Assembly: GCA_002338525.1 (NCBI GenBank)
Contig: DDIM01000022.1
Span: 7,726 to 42,446, forward strand
Origin: Micavibrio sp. UBA1850
GTDB lineage: Bacteria > Pseudomonadota > Alphaproteobacteria > Micavibrionales > Micavibrionaceae
Direction of reading: 5' to 3'
DNA length: 34,721 nucleotides
A model generated the notes under the pieces. That model did no database searches, was not told the origin of the DNA, and saw nothing but the letters and a program-made list of their open reading frames with translations. A program made the translations under genes and the position numbers. The first letter of the stretch is position 1. Each line of letters begins with the position of its first letter. Shown piece after piece: positions 8,909 through 17,275 of this stretch.

Positions 8909-9634
8909 ATGAATGAAACAGCCACAGACACAATGACAGACAATACTATAGACATTACAAAGCTTAGCGCCGATGATGTTATGCGCTACCTTGAAGCAAA
9001 CCCTAATTTCCTGACAAAACACCCTCAGGCGTGTGATCTTTTGACCCCTCCTAAAACGCATGACGGCAAAAAGATCAAAGACTTTCAGTCATACATGATT
9101 GAACGTTTGAAGTCTGATAAAGACGACGCTCTTAAGACGACAAAAGAAGTTGTCTCGACAGTACGTAACAATATGAATAATCAGGCGCGTATTCACCGCG
9201 CAATTCTCAAATTGTTAGAAGCAAACTCCTTTGAAACATTTGTGCAAGCCATCACGATGGATATTGCCGCTATCTTAGATGTCGACATCACAGTGCTGCT
9301 TGTCGAGTCAAATGGCACAGATATTCCTCATATTCATACTAACGGTGTCCGCGTGGTGCCACAGGGAACAATTGACCATTGGCTCAACAAAAAAACAGCC
9401 TTACTAGAATCTGATATTCAAGGTGTTGAAGCCGTATTTGGTGGTGGCGCAACATTAGTACGATCACAAGCGCTTGTGCGTGTTGACATTTCAATGGACA
9501 CGCCCCCAGCATTACTTGCATTCGGTAGCCGCGATCCATTTTTGTTCGAAGATGGACAAGCCACCGAGCAAATTAATTTTCTAGCGCGTGTAACAGAAAG
9601 ATTGTTCCGTTTATGGCTCGATATTCCCGTTTAG
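8909..9634 (+). CDS. DUF484 family protein
   Basis: DUF484 protein of unknown function, commonly encoded just upstream of xerC. 241 residues. The N-terminal family signature is visible (DVMRYLEANPNFLTKHP, about residues 23-39), followed by a charged helical stretch (about 50-105, IKDFQSYMIERLKSDKDDA) that may form a coiled coil, then a GAF-like domain (about 110-240) ending RDPFLFEDGQATEQINFLARV. An upstream in-frame ATG is used as start; two more ATGs follow within nine codons (TATDTMTD), so the true start could be slightly later. It overlaps xerC by 22 bases in another frame, suggesting coupled translation. Confidence 0.88.
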   Translation: MNETATDTMTDNTIDITKLSADDVMRYLEANPNFLTKHPQACDLLTPPKTHDGKKIKDFQSYMIERLKSDKDDALKTTKEVVSTVRNNMNNQARIHRAILKLLEANSFETFVQAITMDIAAILDVDITVLLVESNGTDIPHIHTNGVRVVPQGTIDHWLNKKTALLESDIQGVEAVFGGGATLVRSQALVRVDISMDTPPALLAFGSRDPFLFEDGQATEQINFLARVTERLFRLWLDIPV

Positions 9635-10581
9635 ACGATGAAACGTTAGAATTTTGCGCCGCAGATTTCGCGCAATGCCTGTCTAAATGGCAAGATTATC
9701 TTCGCTATGAGAAAATTGTATCCCCCCATACATTTAGGGCCTATTTAACCGATACGAAACTATTCGTTCACTTTATGAGCGAGCATTTTTCAGACACGAT
9801 TAGCCTCAGCCTTATTAGCCAGATCAATTTGAAAGATTTTCGATCATGGCTAGCGCGTAGAACAATTGACGGGAAAAGCGCCTCGACGCGCGCACGCAAT
9901 TTATCAGGTGTAAAAAACCTTCTTCGCTGGCTAGACAATCAAGGCTACGTCCACAATGGTTCTGTTGGCACTGTGCGCTCCCCTAAACTCCCCCGCACAA
10001 ATCCAAAGGGCTTGTATTATTCCCAGATTGAAAAATTGCTAGAAGAAATGAAAAGACCTCAGTTCATTGCCGATGTTAAATCTGATTGGATTAAAGCCCG
10101 TAATTTTTCATTATTTATGATTTTATATGGTTGCGGGCTTCGTATTGATGAGGCCTTGAGCCTTGATATCAAAGACATGCCAAGAGACGGCGTTATTCGC
10201 GTTGTTGGAAAAGGTGATAAAGAGCGCAGCGTTCCAGTGCTTAGCGTTGTCGAAAAAGCGCTTCTTACCTATATCGATTTGCGAGAAGATGGAATTGAGC
10301 CCACCTCTCCGCTTTTTATTGGAGTGCGCGGCAAGCGTTTGAAACAACAGGTTGCGCAAAAGGTATTGAGAGACTTACGATACGTATTGGAATTACCAGA
10401 AACAGCAACGCCGCACGCGCTAAGACACAGTTTTGCGACGCACTTATTAGAAAATGGAGCCAATTTACGCCAAATTCAGGAATTACTGGGTCATACGTCA
10501 TTAAGCACGACGCAGCGTTATACAGATGTAAACGCCAAAGAACTTATGCGTATTCATAAAAGTGCACACCCCAGAGGATAA
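9613..10581 (+). CDS. xerC: Tyrosine recombinase XerC
   Basis: Chromosome-dimer resolving site-specific recombinase that acts with XerD at dif. 322 residues: a SAM-like core-binding domain (about 20-125, with HTFRAYLTDTKLFVHF) and a catalytic domain with all expected residues: Arg near 177 (GCGLRIDEAL), Lys near 200 (GKGDKERSVP), HxxR near 268-271 (HALRHSFATH), His near 294 (LLGHTS) and the nucleophile Tyr near 303 (TTQRYTDV). Overlap with DUF484 and the chromosomal block argue that this is the housekeeping recombinase and not the integrase of a mobile element. XerC against XerD is decided from gene context. It converges on the receiver gene with 8 bases between stops. Confidence 0.92.
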   Translation: MARYSRLDDETLEFCAADFAQCLSKWQDYLRYEKIVSPHTFRAYLTDTKLFVHFMSEHFSDTISLSLISQINLKDFRSWLARRTIDGKSASTRARNLSGVKNLLRWLDNQGYVHNGSVGTVRSPKLPRTNPKGLYYSQIEKLLEEMKRPQFIADVKSDWIKARNFSLFMILYGCGLRIDEALSLDIKDMPRDGVIRVVGKGDKERSVPVLSVVEKALLTYIDLREDGIEPTSPLFIGVRGKRLKQQVAQKVLRDLRYVLELPETATPHALRHSFATHLLENGANLRQIQELLGHTSLSTTQRYTDVNAKELMRIHKSAHPRG

Positions 10582-10589
10582 AAGCAGGT

Positions 10590-11030
10590 CTACGCCTTAA
10601 TCATGTCGCTTTGAAGCTTTTTCTGCTCAGGTATCTTTTTAATAAGCATCTTAACCTTCTTTTCGAAATCTGTTGGCGAAAATGGCTTAGATAAATAGGC
10701 TGTTACCCCTAACTTTTGAGCGACAAATACCGAGTCCATATCACATCGACCCGTCACCATCAGAAAAGGAATGTCGGGACGAATGAGCCGAATTTCACGT
10801 AAAATGTCAGCGCCACTTTTTTTAGGTAAATTCCAATCACAAATCACCAAATCAATAAAGCTAAGCGAGCGGTTAAATATACGAAGCGCTTTGTCTCCCT
10901 CATTTGCGGTAAATACGCGGGTTATGCCAAAATCACGTAGGCTTGCCGTCATCATTTGCAGCATGTCTTCTTGATCATCTACTAATAGTATCTTGTATTT
11001 TGAAAAATGGTCGCCATTCATATATGCCAT
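10590..11030 (-). CDS. Single-domain response regulator (CheY-like receiver)
   Basis: Stand-alone phosphoacceptor receiver, 146 residues and no output domain. Key residues are all present: acidic pair Asp18-Asp19 (ILLVDDQED), phosphoacceptor Asp65 (VICDWNLP), Thr93 (LMVTGR) and Lys115 (YLSKPFSP), with Tyr112 at the aromatic switch position. The C-terminal tail is basic (KKVKMLIKKIPEQKK). The start is ATG at 11030 or the ATG three codons later; a weak purine-rich GAAGACGG lies upstream. No histidine kinase is adjacent, so the partner is unknown. It would act by protein-protein contact. It converges with xerC and has a separate upstream region of about 130 bases shared with the YjbH-like gene. 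Confidence 0.9.
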   Translation of the reverse strand: MAYMNGDHFSKYKILLVDDQEDMLQMMTASLRDFGITRVFTANEGDKALRIFNRSLSFIDLVICDWNLPKKSGADILREIRLIRPDIPFLMVTGRCDMDSVFVAQKLGVTAYLSKPFSPTDFEKKVKMLIKKIPEQKKLQSDMIKA

Positions 11031-11163
11031 TTGATCCGTCTTCTTTTAACAAGTTAGTCGTGAATAAAATTGTTTTTCATGTCCTGCCCCATTGGTTCGC
11101 CTACAAAAATCATCATAATCATTTGCATCTAAAAATAATGACGGGACAGCCCTACCATTGATT

Positions 11164-13038
11164 ATGTTACGCGCCCTATCTGCCGTTTCAATAGCTACAC
11201 TCTCTTGTGTGCCGGCTTCGTGCCTGTTTGCACGCGTGTCTCATGCTCAAAACAACATGAGCACCATCCCCACGGCACGTAGTTTGCCAACGGGGTATAT
11301 GGAGCTCAAATTTGAAACACTTGATCCTTTTGTGCGCACAACAGCAGGCATGCAGGTTACAGATCGGCTTTATGCAGGTATTCGCCAAGAAGCCTATATT
11401 TCATCTCTCAACGCAGCGCCTCTTAAACTTTATCCAGGGCTCGATTTTAAGTTCACGTTACTAGAGGAACGTATGTTTATGCCTAAACTTGCCCTTGGTC
11501 TGAATAGCGCCATAGGGCAAAGCACACTTGCCAGTGAATATATAGTTGGATCAAAGCGGGCAGGACCGTTTGATTTTTCTGCAGGTATGGCATGGGGCAA
11601 ACTAGGAAGTGCGGCCCATACCAATAACCCTTTGGGTTTTTTATCATCACGTTTTGAGAAAAATCGCCCCGTCAATGACGAAGATGATAACGGCCCTAGC
11701 CATTGGTTTACGGGGCCTGACGTGGGCTTTTTTGCTGGGGTGGCCTATCAAACGCCTTGGAAACCTTTACAACTGAACGCCGAATGGGGTGCTGATCGCT
11801 ATGCGATCGAGCATCAATTGACACCCAATTATAACGCGCCAAACCCATGGAGCACTGGTGCAACACTCAAAGCTTTCGATCACTTTACATTTCATGGGGC
11901 GCTTGTTGGTGGTGAGAAACTTATGGGGCGCTTATCATATGCCAGAAATTTATCTGATCTGGATACAAAGCGATGGGAAAAAAACCTTCCTCAAACTATG
12001 CGCTTTACAAAAAAGCAAGCCTATCAATCCTCACATATGGGGCTTACAGGCAAAAATCACAGCGTATCGCAACGTCAATTACGATCTAATGTGATTAGCC
12101 CAGAAGAAGTTTGGCACGGGATGGAAACACGAGCGCCAGACCATGTGGGATATTTTGACACAAACACATTGTTTCAGCCCAAGACGCTTCGTGTTCGCTT
12201 TGAACAAAAATTTGATATGCAGCAAGAAACAACGGCTCTTTTGTTTCGTAATGCGGTGATCGTAGACAATATAAACGAAACGGCCGGTGGCGTTTTGGCA
12301 GGATTTGGGCTTCGGCTTAATATCGAAAACGACCTTCCTGCTGTTATTCCAGCTTCGTCGAATAAATTAACACGAAGAGATGCCGTTTTATATGCGGATA
12401 AACGTATAAATATGGAGCGCGCATTTTTAGCCAAAAATCATAGCTTCGGTGATGTCCATACGCAAATTGCAATGGGGTATTTGGAAGAAATGTATGCGGG
12501 TGTGGGGGGACAAATACTGTATCGCCCCTATGGCAAGCGCTTAGCGATTGGTGCCGAGGCTTGGGATGTTGTGCGGCGCGATCCGTTTTCAGACTTTGGG
12601 GTGCGCGCGACATCTAACTCTCAGCGTTGGACAGGCCATATAAACACATACTACGAACTTGGTGATGCCAGAACAACCATATATGGACGGGTCGGCCGGT
12701 ACTTGGCAGAAGATTTTGGCGCGACACTGGGTGTTTCAAAATATTATAATAACGGCGCAAAACTCAATGGCTATATTACGAGCACGAATGCGCATGAAAT
12801 AGATATTTTCGGCGGAGAAAGCGACACATTCGCAGGCATTCGCGTGCAAATCCCGTTTGAGCGCAAAAAATATATGCCGGCGTTTATGTCAGACTATTGC
12901 TGTGATACGGATGTAAGTTTTGAGCCTATTAATCGTGACACGGGACAGTTGCTAAATCACCCGCTTCCCCTATATGAGACAAGCGAGCCTTTATCATATC
13001 GCCACCTCATTCGTCACTGGCCTGAAGTAAAACCTTAA
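11164..13038 (+). CDS. YjbH-type outer-membrane exopolysaccharide protein
   Basis: YjbH/YbjH (DUF940) family beta-barrel. Family members in enterobacteria belong to the yjbEFGH exopolysaccharide operon. About 624 residues with a signal peptide (MLRALSAVSIATLSCVPASC...SHAQ). Family motifs are seen in order: STIPTARSLPTGYMELKF, LYPGLDFKFTLLEE, LALGLNSAIGQSTLASEYIV, GPFDFSAGMAWGKLGS and NPLG. Much of the rest alternates polar and aromatic residues as in outer-membrane strands, and the end is tyrosine- and glycine-rich. A TTG two codons upstream (11158) is an alternative start; the ATG at 11164 is preferred. It is alone here, without yjbE, yjbF or yjbG, and is followed after 38 bases by the second pilin-like gene. 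Export or regulation of a surface polysaccharide is the likely role. Confidence 0.8.
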   Translation: MLRALSAVSIATLSCVPASCLFARVSHAQNNMSTIPTARSLPTGYMELKFETLDPFVRTTAGMQVTDRLYAGIRQEAYISSLNAAPLKLYPGLDFKFTLLEERMFMPKLALGLNSAIGQSTLASEYIVGSKRAGPFDFSAGMAWGKLGSAAHTNNPLGFLSSRFEKNRPVNDEDDNGPSHWFTGPDVGFFAGVAYQTPWKPLQLNAEWGADRYAIEHQLTPNYNAPNPWSTGATLKAFDHFTFHGALVGGEKLMGRLSYARNLSDLDTKRWEKNLPQTMRFTKKQAYQSSHMGLTGKNHSVSQRQLRSNVISPEEVWHGMETRAPDHVGYFDTNTLFQPKTLRVRFEQKFDMQQETTALLFRNAVIVDNINETAGGVLAGFGLRLNIENDLPAVIPASSNKLTRRDAVLYADKRINMERAFLAKNHSFGDVHTQIAMGYLEEMYAGVGGQILYRPYGKRLAIGAEAWDVVRRDPFSDFGVRATSNSQRWTGHINTYYELGDARTTIYGRVGRYLAEDFGATLGVSKYYNNGAKLNGYITSTNAHEIDIFGGESDTFAGIRVQIPFERKKYMPAFMSDYCCDTDVSFEPINRDTGQLLNHPLPLYETSEPLSYRHLIRHWPEVKP

Positions 13039-13076
13039 TTATTTGTTTTTAAACATTTACATGATACTATAACTGT

Positions 13077-13763
13077 ATGAATAGAAACAATGAATCAGGT
13101 AATGTGCTTTTTCTCATTTTGATTGCAGTTGCATTATTTGCTGCATTATCTTACGCCGTGACACAATCAACCAGAGGTGGTGGCAATGCAGATAATGAAA
13201 CAAAACAAATACAAATTGCACAAGTTGTTCAACATATATCAGAAATCAGAACAGCCCTTTCTAGACTTATGATTATTAATGGATGTGATAACACAGACAT
13301 TAGTTTCGAAAATGCAAATTGGTCCAATGGAAACTATGATCACACACCTGCGGCTTCTGTAGATTGTCAAATTTACCATCCTGATGGCGGGGGCGTGGCT
13401 TTTCGAAAAATTGACACTTCGTTGCTTCATAATTCAAAAAGCGCCTTATCTACATATGGACAATTTGCGTTTAGTGGTGGGATTTGGATTTACGAGGCTG
13501 ATGACAATAACCCAGACCTGACCATGATGTTGCCTCACCTTACAGAAGAAGCCTGTTTAGCCATACAGGAAAATTTGAACATATCTGGCTCGTATCTAAC
13601 CATAGGTAACGATTGGCTTGGCTTTATAAATGCCTCTAATATGGCATTTGACGGAGATTACGCCACTCAATTTAGCCTAAGTACGCGGCGTAAAGAATCC
13701 TGCCTACAGCTCGGCGGAAGTGACGAAAACTATCTATTTTTTGTTGTTCTCATTGATAATTAA
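13077..13763 (+). CDS. Type IV pilin-like secreted protein, paralog 2
   Basis: 228 residues. A very short polar leader (MNRNNESG) is followed by NVLFLILIAVALFAALSYAV, a layout like a class III/IV prepilin with cleavage after Gly8 (inference). The extracytoplasmic part has conserved cysteines shared with the gene at 8068: NGC, a DC or AC before a GGG turn, EEAC and a late SC. Shared C-terminal motif: GGS(D/E)ENY(L/I)FF. No Glu at +5 is present. It is 38 bases after the YjbH-like gene and about 140 bases before the Tad pilus locus on the same strand, separated by a predicted promoter. A minor pilin or pseudopilin function for the Tad system is an attractive but untested idea. Confidence 0.72.
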   Translation: MNRNNESGNVLFLILIAVALFAALSYAVTQSTRGGGNADNETKQIQIAQVVQHISEIRTALSRLMIINGCDNTDISFENANWSNGNYDHTPAASVDCQIYHPDGGGVAFRKIDTSLLHNSKSALSTYGQFAFSGGIWIYEADDNNPDLTMMLPHLTEEACLAIQENLNISGSYLTIGNDWLGFINASNMAFDGDYATQFSLSTRRKESCLQLGGSDENYLFFVVLIDN

Positions 13764-13806
13764 GACCTTAAGTATCTGTAATAGATAAAATGCTTTAAAA
13801 AAGTAA

Positions 13807-13835
13807 GTGACCTTTAACGCCTTGCCTTATATAAT
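13807..13835 (+). promoter_or_regulatory. Predicted sigma-70 promoter for the pilus N-domain gene and tadD
   Basis: GTGACC at 13807-13812 (4/6 match to the -35 consensus) is 17 bases from a perfect TATAAT at 13830-13835. Transcription would begin near 13842, giving a 65-base leader before the gene at 13907. The leader ends in a near-palindrome TTACCTTAGGTAA (13889-13901) that contains the ribosome-binding AGG. Seen by eye only. Confidence 0.5.
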
Positions 13836-13906
13836 TTATATTCATGTGGAGTTTCATCGACCCTCCATAGTTTTTTTCAAGCCTTTTTTACCTTAGGTAA
13901 GTCACA

Positions 13907-14560
13907 ATGCCATCACTTAAACAAACTCTTTCCTTAATTTGCATTACAGCCGCCCTTGGTATGGTTTCGCCATATGCCGTGGCGCAAGACCTTATTCCCC
14001 CAAAATCAGCAGAAAGCGGTGATTTAAAACCCGCAGGAAGTGGCACATACCCAGAACTTAGACTGACACCTGATAAGCCAGAAATTGTGACGCTTGATCA
14101 GGATATTGCCAATATTATTGTTGGAAACAGCGATCATTTGGCCGTCACACCAGACAGCGCACGCCGTATCGTACTTATCCCGCGTCAACCAGGTGCAACA
14201 TATCTACGTGTTATTGCCGAAGACGGATCCACTATTATGGAACGCTACGTTGTCATTGGCGCGCCAAAAAAACGTGATAACTATGTTCGTATCCGCCGTG
14301 CCTGCGATGCAGGAGACGATTCTTGTCAAGAATATAGCATGTATTATTGTCCCGACATGTGCCACAAGCTTGGCATTGTTGATGAAAGCAGTGACGATGT
14401 AAATCAAGCCACAGAAGCCGCACCTTCGGGGTTACCTGAAGATCTCTCCCCTCCTGATGGACCGTCTGAAAACTCTTTAAATAATAGCCCGCAAGCTTTG
14501 CCACCTCTTGAGCCAGCCGATGGACCAACACCAGACTTGGCTTTCAAAGCAATTATGTGA
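13907..14560 (+). CDS. Secretin-free pilus N-terminal-domain protein (CpaC N-domain-like)
   Basis: 217 residues with a signal peptide (MPSLKQTLSLICITAALGMVSPYAVAQ). The central part (about 48-122) matches the pilus-formation N-domain found at the start of RcpA/CpaC secretins: LRLTPDKPEIVTLDQDIANI, then a region with VLIPRQPGATYLRVIAEDG. The secretin barrel domain is absent. Instead there is a Cys cluster (CDAGDDSC and YYCPDMC, about 129-151) and a Pro/Glu/Ser-rich tail. It probably sits in the periplasm beside the CpaC secretin as an accessory or assembly factor (inference). It is 37 bases upstream of tadD, hence a likely two-gene operon. The start has TTAGGT about 9 bases upstream. Confidence 0.75.
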   Translation: MPSLKQTLSLICITAALGMVSPYAVAQDLIPPKSAESGDLKPAGSGTYPELRLTPDKPEIVTLDQDIANIIVGNSDHLAVTPDSARRIVLIPRQPGATYLRVIAEDGSTIMERYVVIGAPKKRDNYVRIRRACDAGDDSCQEYSMYYCPDMCHKLGIVDESSDDVNQATEAAPSGLPEDLSPPDGPSENSLNNSPQALPPLEPADGPTPDLAFKAIM

Positions 14561-14597
14561 TAATAGATTTATTAGGTTTGCAATTTAAGGATACAAA

Positions 14598-15293
14598 ATG
14601 ACAACGACTTCGAAGCTTTTTTCTATGGGACTTTGTGTTTCAATACTCGCACTAGGAGCTTGTAGCTCTTCATCTGTCACAGGAACAGATAACCGACAAA
14701 GCCAAATTGACAATGCCATGGCGCGCGCAGGCAGTAATGCTCTTAGAAAAGGTAACACATCGCAAGCCCTTAGCATTTTAGAAAAAGCATATCAAAAAGA
14801 TAATCAAGACCCCGAAATTGCAACTAAATATGCCGAAGCATTGCGCAAGTCGGGGCAAGCTGAAAAAGCCGGCTACATTCTTGAGTCTTTTGCCAATGCT
14901 CAAAACCCATCATTAGAGACGTTAATTGAATATGCCTCAGTTGAAATTGAAAACGGTAATAATAAGATCGCTGAAAAATTTGCTCGTAAGGCCGTTGAAA
15001 GAGACAGTAACGCCTCTGAAGCACATCATTTACTCGCAATATCACTTGATGGGTTAGAACGCTACGAAGAGGCCGAGGCAAGTTATAGAACAGCCCTTGA
15101 TATGTGGGAAGGTGACCCAGTGCCTATCATGAACAATTTGGCGTTGAACCTCTCATATCAGAAACGCATTCAAGATTCAGTTGATATATTGAAAAAAGCA
15201 AAATCAATTGCTCCGAACCGTATCGAGATTGAACGTAACCTAAGAATTATCTCTACGCTTAATGAAGATCCAAAAGAGTTTTTAGGCGATTAA
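14598..15293 (+). CDS. tadD: TadD-like TPR lipoprotein of the Tad pilus
   Basis: TPR lipoprotein needed for Tad pilus biogenesis in known systems, probably helping outer-membrane secretin assembly. 231 residues. The signal peptide ends in the lipobox LGAC with Cys22 as the lipidation site. About four tetratricopeptide repeats follow (e.g. ALSILEKAYQKDNQDPEIATK, then a repeat around residues 120-150 and another with AEASYRTALDMW). AAGGA lies upstream of the ATG. A hairpin terminator follows about 24 bases after the stop. It is the last plus-strand gene before the convergent cpaB-tadC operon. Confidence 0.85.
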   Translation: MTTTSKLFSMGLCVSILALGACSSSSVTGTDNRQSQIDNAMARAGSNALRKGNTSQALSILEKAYQKDNQDPEIATKYAEALRKSGQAEKAGYILESFANAQNPSLETLIEYASVEIENGNNKIAEKFARKAVERDSNASEAHHLLAISLDGLERYEEAEASYRTALDMWEGDPVPIMNNLALNLSYQKRIQDSVDILKKAKSIAPNRIEIERNLRIISTLNEDPKEFLGD

Positions 15294-15316
15294 ATCAATA
15301 TAATGATGTCACTTTT

Positions 15317-15347
15317 AAAAGGCCTTTCACTTTTGAAAGGCTTTTTT
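15317..15347 (+). terminator. Rho-independent terminator between tadD and tadC
   Basis: Stem GCCTTTCA (15322-15329) with TGAAAGGC (15334-15341) and loop CTTT, extended by A/T pairs and followed by a run of T. On the opposite strand the hairpin is also followed by TTTT, so it may stop both the tadD and the tadC transcripts. Confidence 0.8.
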
Positions 15348-15352
15348 ATTGA

Positions 15353-16285
15353 CTAAAGCCCTGCGCCTTTGGCCTGTATAAATGCAGGTGCCAAGATCAC
15401 AACAAACAAAACAGGTAAGAAAAACAAAATCATCGGAACCGTTAATTTAGGCGGGAGCGATGCTGCCTTTTGTTCAGCCGCAGCCATTCGCTCTGAACGC
15501 AACTCGTCTGAAATAACTGACATAGCCTGAGATACAGATGTACCGTACTGTTCGGCTTGGATCATGGCCGTTGCAAAGGATCTGGCAGAGCCACTTCCCA
15601 CGCGCCTTGCAAAATCTTGCAGTGCGATGCGTCGATCGTTCAGCAAACCCATTTCAGCCGATAATATCCCTAGCTCTTCAGCCAAAGTTTCTGAGTGGTC
15701 GGCAATTTCATCGGCAATACGGCTGACGGTTTGTTCCAGCCCAATTCCACCCTGTACACAAATCAACATCATATCCAACGCATCAGGAAACGACAGGCTG
15801 ATTTCCTGTTGGCGCTTTTGAATGTGATTTTTAATAAGAATTTTAGGTAAGAAAAAACCGCTTAGCCCCATAAAAAACATGGCGGCAAATACTTGTCCAC
15901 TGGTGAAGTCCTTTTGTCCTTGCGTCATAATAAGGGCCGTAAAAAGGATCAAGAATATAGGCAGGCCAATGCGCGCCATCAAAAAATATAATGGGGCTTT
16001 AGGGTCACGGATTCCTGCTTGTAACATAGAGTCGCGAAGCTTTTCTCCATACGCGCCAAATAATTTTTGAATTTTGTAAAAAGAGGCAATTGAATCTCTG
16101 GCCGACACGTTTGTTGGCTTGTTTAGATTTTCCTTGGTCGATGCAAATAGGTTTTTGCGTTTTTTATCTATAACCGCTTGGTATCGCTCTTTTTTATCCT
16201 GACGGTTTAAAAACGGAAGAGCCACAGCCATAAAAGATGCAGCAGCCAAAACAGCACTTAAAAATATAACAACAGTATCGTTCAT
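15353..16285 (-). CDS. tadC: TadC, inner-membrane platform protein of the Tad pilus
   Basis: Type II secretion F-domain membrane protein that, with TadB, forms the inner-membrane platform for the CpaF ATPase. 310 residues: an N-terminal membrane helix (VVIFLSAVLAAASFMAVAL), two helices near 95-150 (RIGLPIFLILFTALIM and VFAAMFFMGLSGFFLP), the cytoplasmic GSPF-like domain (about 155-275, SLSFPDALDMMLICVQGGI, then IADEIADHS) and a last hydrophobic helix (MILFFLPVLFVVILAPAFI). It is 15 bases downstream of tadB and is the last gene of the minus-strand operon, ending at the shared terminator. Confidence 0.9.
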   Translation of the reverse strand: MNDTVVIFLSAVLAAASFMAVALPFLNRQDKKERYQAVIDKKRKNLFASTKENLNKPTNVSARDSIASFYKIQKLFGAYGEKLRDSMLQAGIRDPKAPLYFLMARIGLPIFLILFTALIMTQGQKDFTSGQVFAAMFFMGLSGFFLPKILIKNHIQKRQQEISLSFPDALDMMLICVQGGIGLEQTVSRIADEIADHSETLAEELGILSAEMGLLNDRRIALQDFARRVGSGSARSFATAMIQAEQYGTSVSQAMSVISDELRSERMAAAEQKAASLPPKLTVPMILFFLPVLFVVILAPAFIQAKGAGL

Positions 16286-16300
16286 ATGCTCTCCCCTCTC

Positions 16301-17275
16301 TTAAACTTTAAAGTTAATCATCTGGCGCATAACCAAAATACCAAGAGTCATCCACACACCACACCCAACCAGTAAATGTTGTCCATCAGAAAACAAAACC
16401 ATAATGTAGTCACGGTTTACAAAATACATACCCAGTGCCACGAGCACCGGGAGCGAGCCAATAATTCCTGCGGATGCTTTGGCTTCTGAAGATAGCGCGT
16501 CAACTTTACGGCGAAGACGGAAACGCGCACGAATAACATCTGAGAGATTTTGCAAAATTCCAGAGAGGCTAGAGCCTGTTTGCTGCTGAATGGCGATGCC
16601 AGTTGCAAACATTTGAACCTCAGGCAAAGGCACGCGATGCGCCACCCCTATCACGGCCTCTCCTAATGGAATACCGACCTTTTGTTCATCATAAACACGC
16701 TGCATTTCCTCGCTCACGGGGCCTTCAAACTCGCGTGCAACCATGGCTATGGCCTCACCAATTGGCATACCGGCCTTTAACAAACGCATCATCGCCTCAA
16801 GCGCATCTGGAAATTCTTTTAAGAACTTTTTCTGGCGGCGCTTTACTATAAATTTAAGTATGAATCGCGGCACGCCTAAATACAATGTAATAGACACAAG
16901 AACTAAGCCGATACCCGACATACCCCAGACAAATTTTACAAATAAAGTCATCAACGTTCCAAATATCAAAGCAAACAGCCAAAACCTCCATACGGGTACT
17001 TTGGCAAATCCTGCCTGCATAAGCAGATCTTTGATGCCTCCTTTGTTCGTCTTTTTATTGGGATCTTCTGACTCTTTTAGCTTTTTAGCCAAGTCAGCGC
17101 GGCGCTTATCCTTGTTATCCTTACCACCTGATTTCACGTTTTCGCCAGCATTACCGCTTATCACTGATAATGCACGACTTTTACGCGCGCGGGTTTTACT
17201 GGAGACAAGCGTATAGATCATGCCGACACCGACAAGAACGATAATCAATAGCAAAATGATTTGTATTGGCTCCAT
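16301..17275 (-). CDS. tadB: TadB, inner-membrane platform protein of the Tad pilus
   Basis: GSPF-domain inner-membrane protein that pairs with TadC. 324 residues: N-terminal helix (IQIILLLIIVLVGVGMIYTL), a basic linker (about 30-80), two central helices (FWLFALIFGTLMTLFVKFV and IGLVLVSITLYLGV), the F-domain (about 165-280, with LLKAGMPIGEAIAMVAREFE and GIAIQQQTGSSLSGILQNL) and a C-terminal helix pair. The start ATG overlaps the cpaF stop by one base (TAATG), so the two are translationally coupled. Length and order (ATPase, TadB, TadC) match known Tad operons. Confidence 0.92.
   Translation of the reverse strand: MEPIQIILLLIIVLVGVGMIYTLVSSKTRARKSRALSVISGNAGENVKSGGKDNKDKRRADLAKKLKESEDPNKKTNKGGIKDLLMQAGFAKVPVWRFWLFALIFGTLMTLFVKFVWGMSGIGLVLVSITLYLGVPRFILKFIVKRRQKKFLKEFPDALEAMMRLLKAGMPIGEAIAMVAREFEGPVSEEMQRVYDEQKVGIPLGEAVIGVAHRVPLPEVQMFATGIAIQQQTGSSLSGILQNLSDVIRARFRLRRKVDALSSEAKASAGIIGSLPVLVALGMYFVNRDYIMVLFSDGQHLLVGCGVWMTLGILVMRQMINFKV

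Noticed and set aside
9613..10581. The tyrosine recombinase as the integrase of the panD insert
   Set aside because: Its place after DUF484 and its full-length XerC layout mark it as the housekeeping dimer-resolution enzyme, more than 22 kb from the insert.
16743..17216. 157-residue plus-strand open frame
   Set aside because: It lies wholly antisense to tadB, has no ribosome site and its translation is not protein-like. tadB on the other strand is unmistakable.
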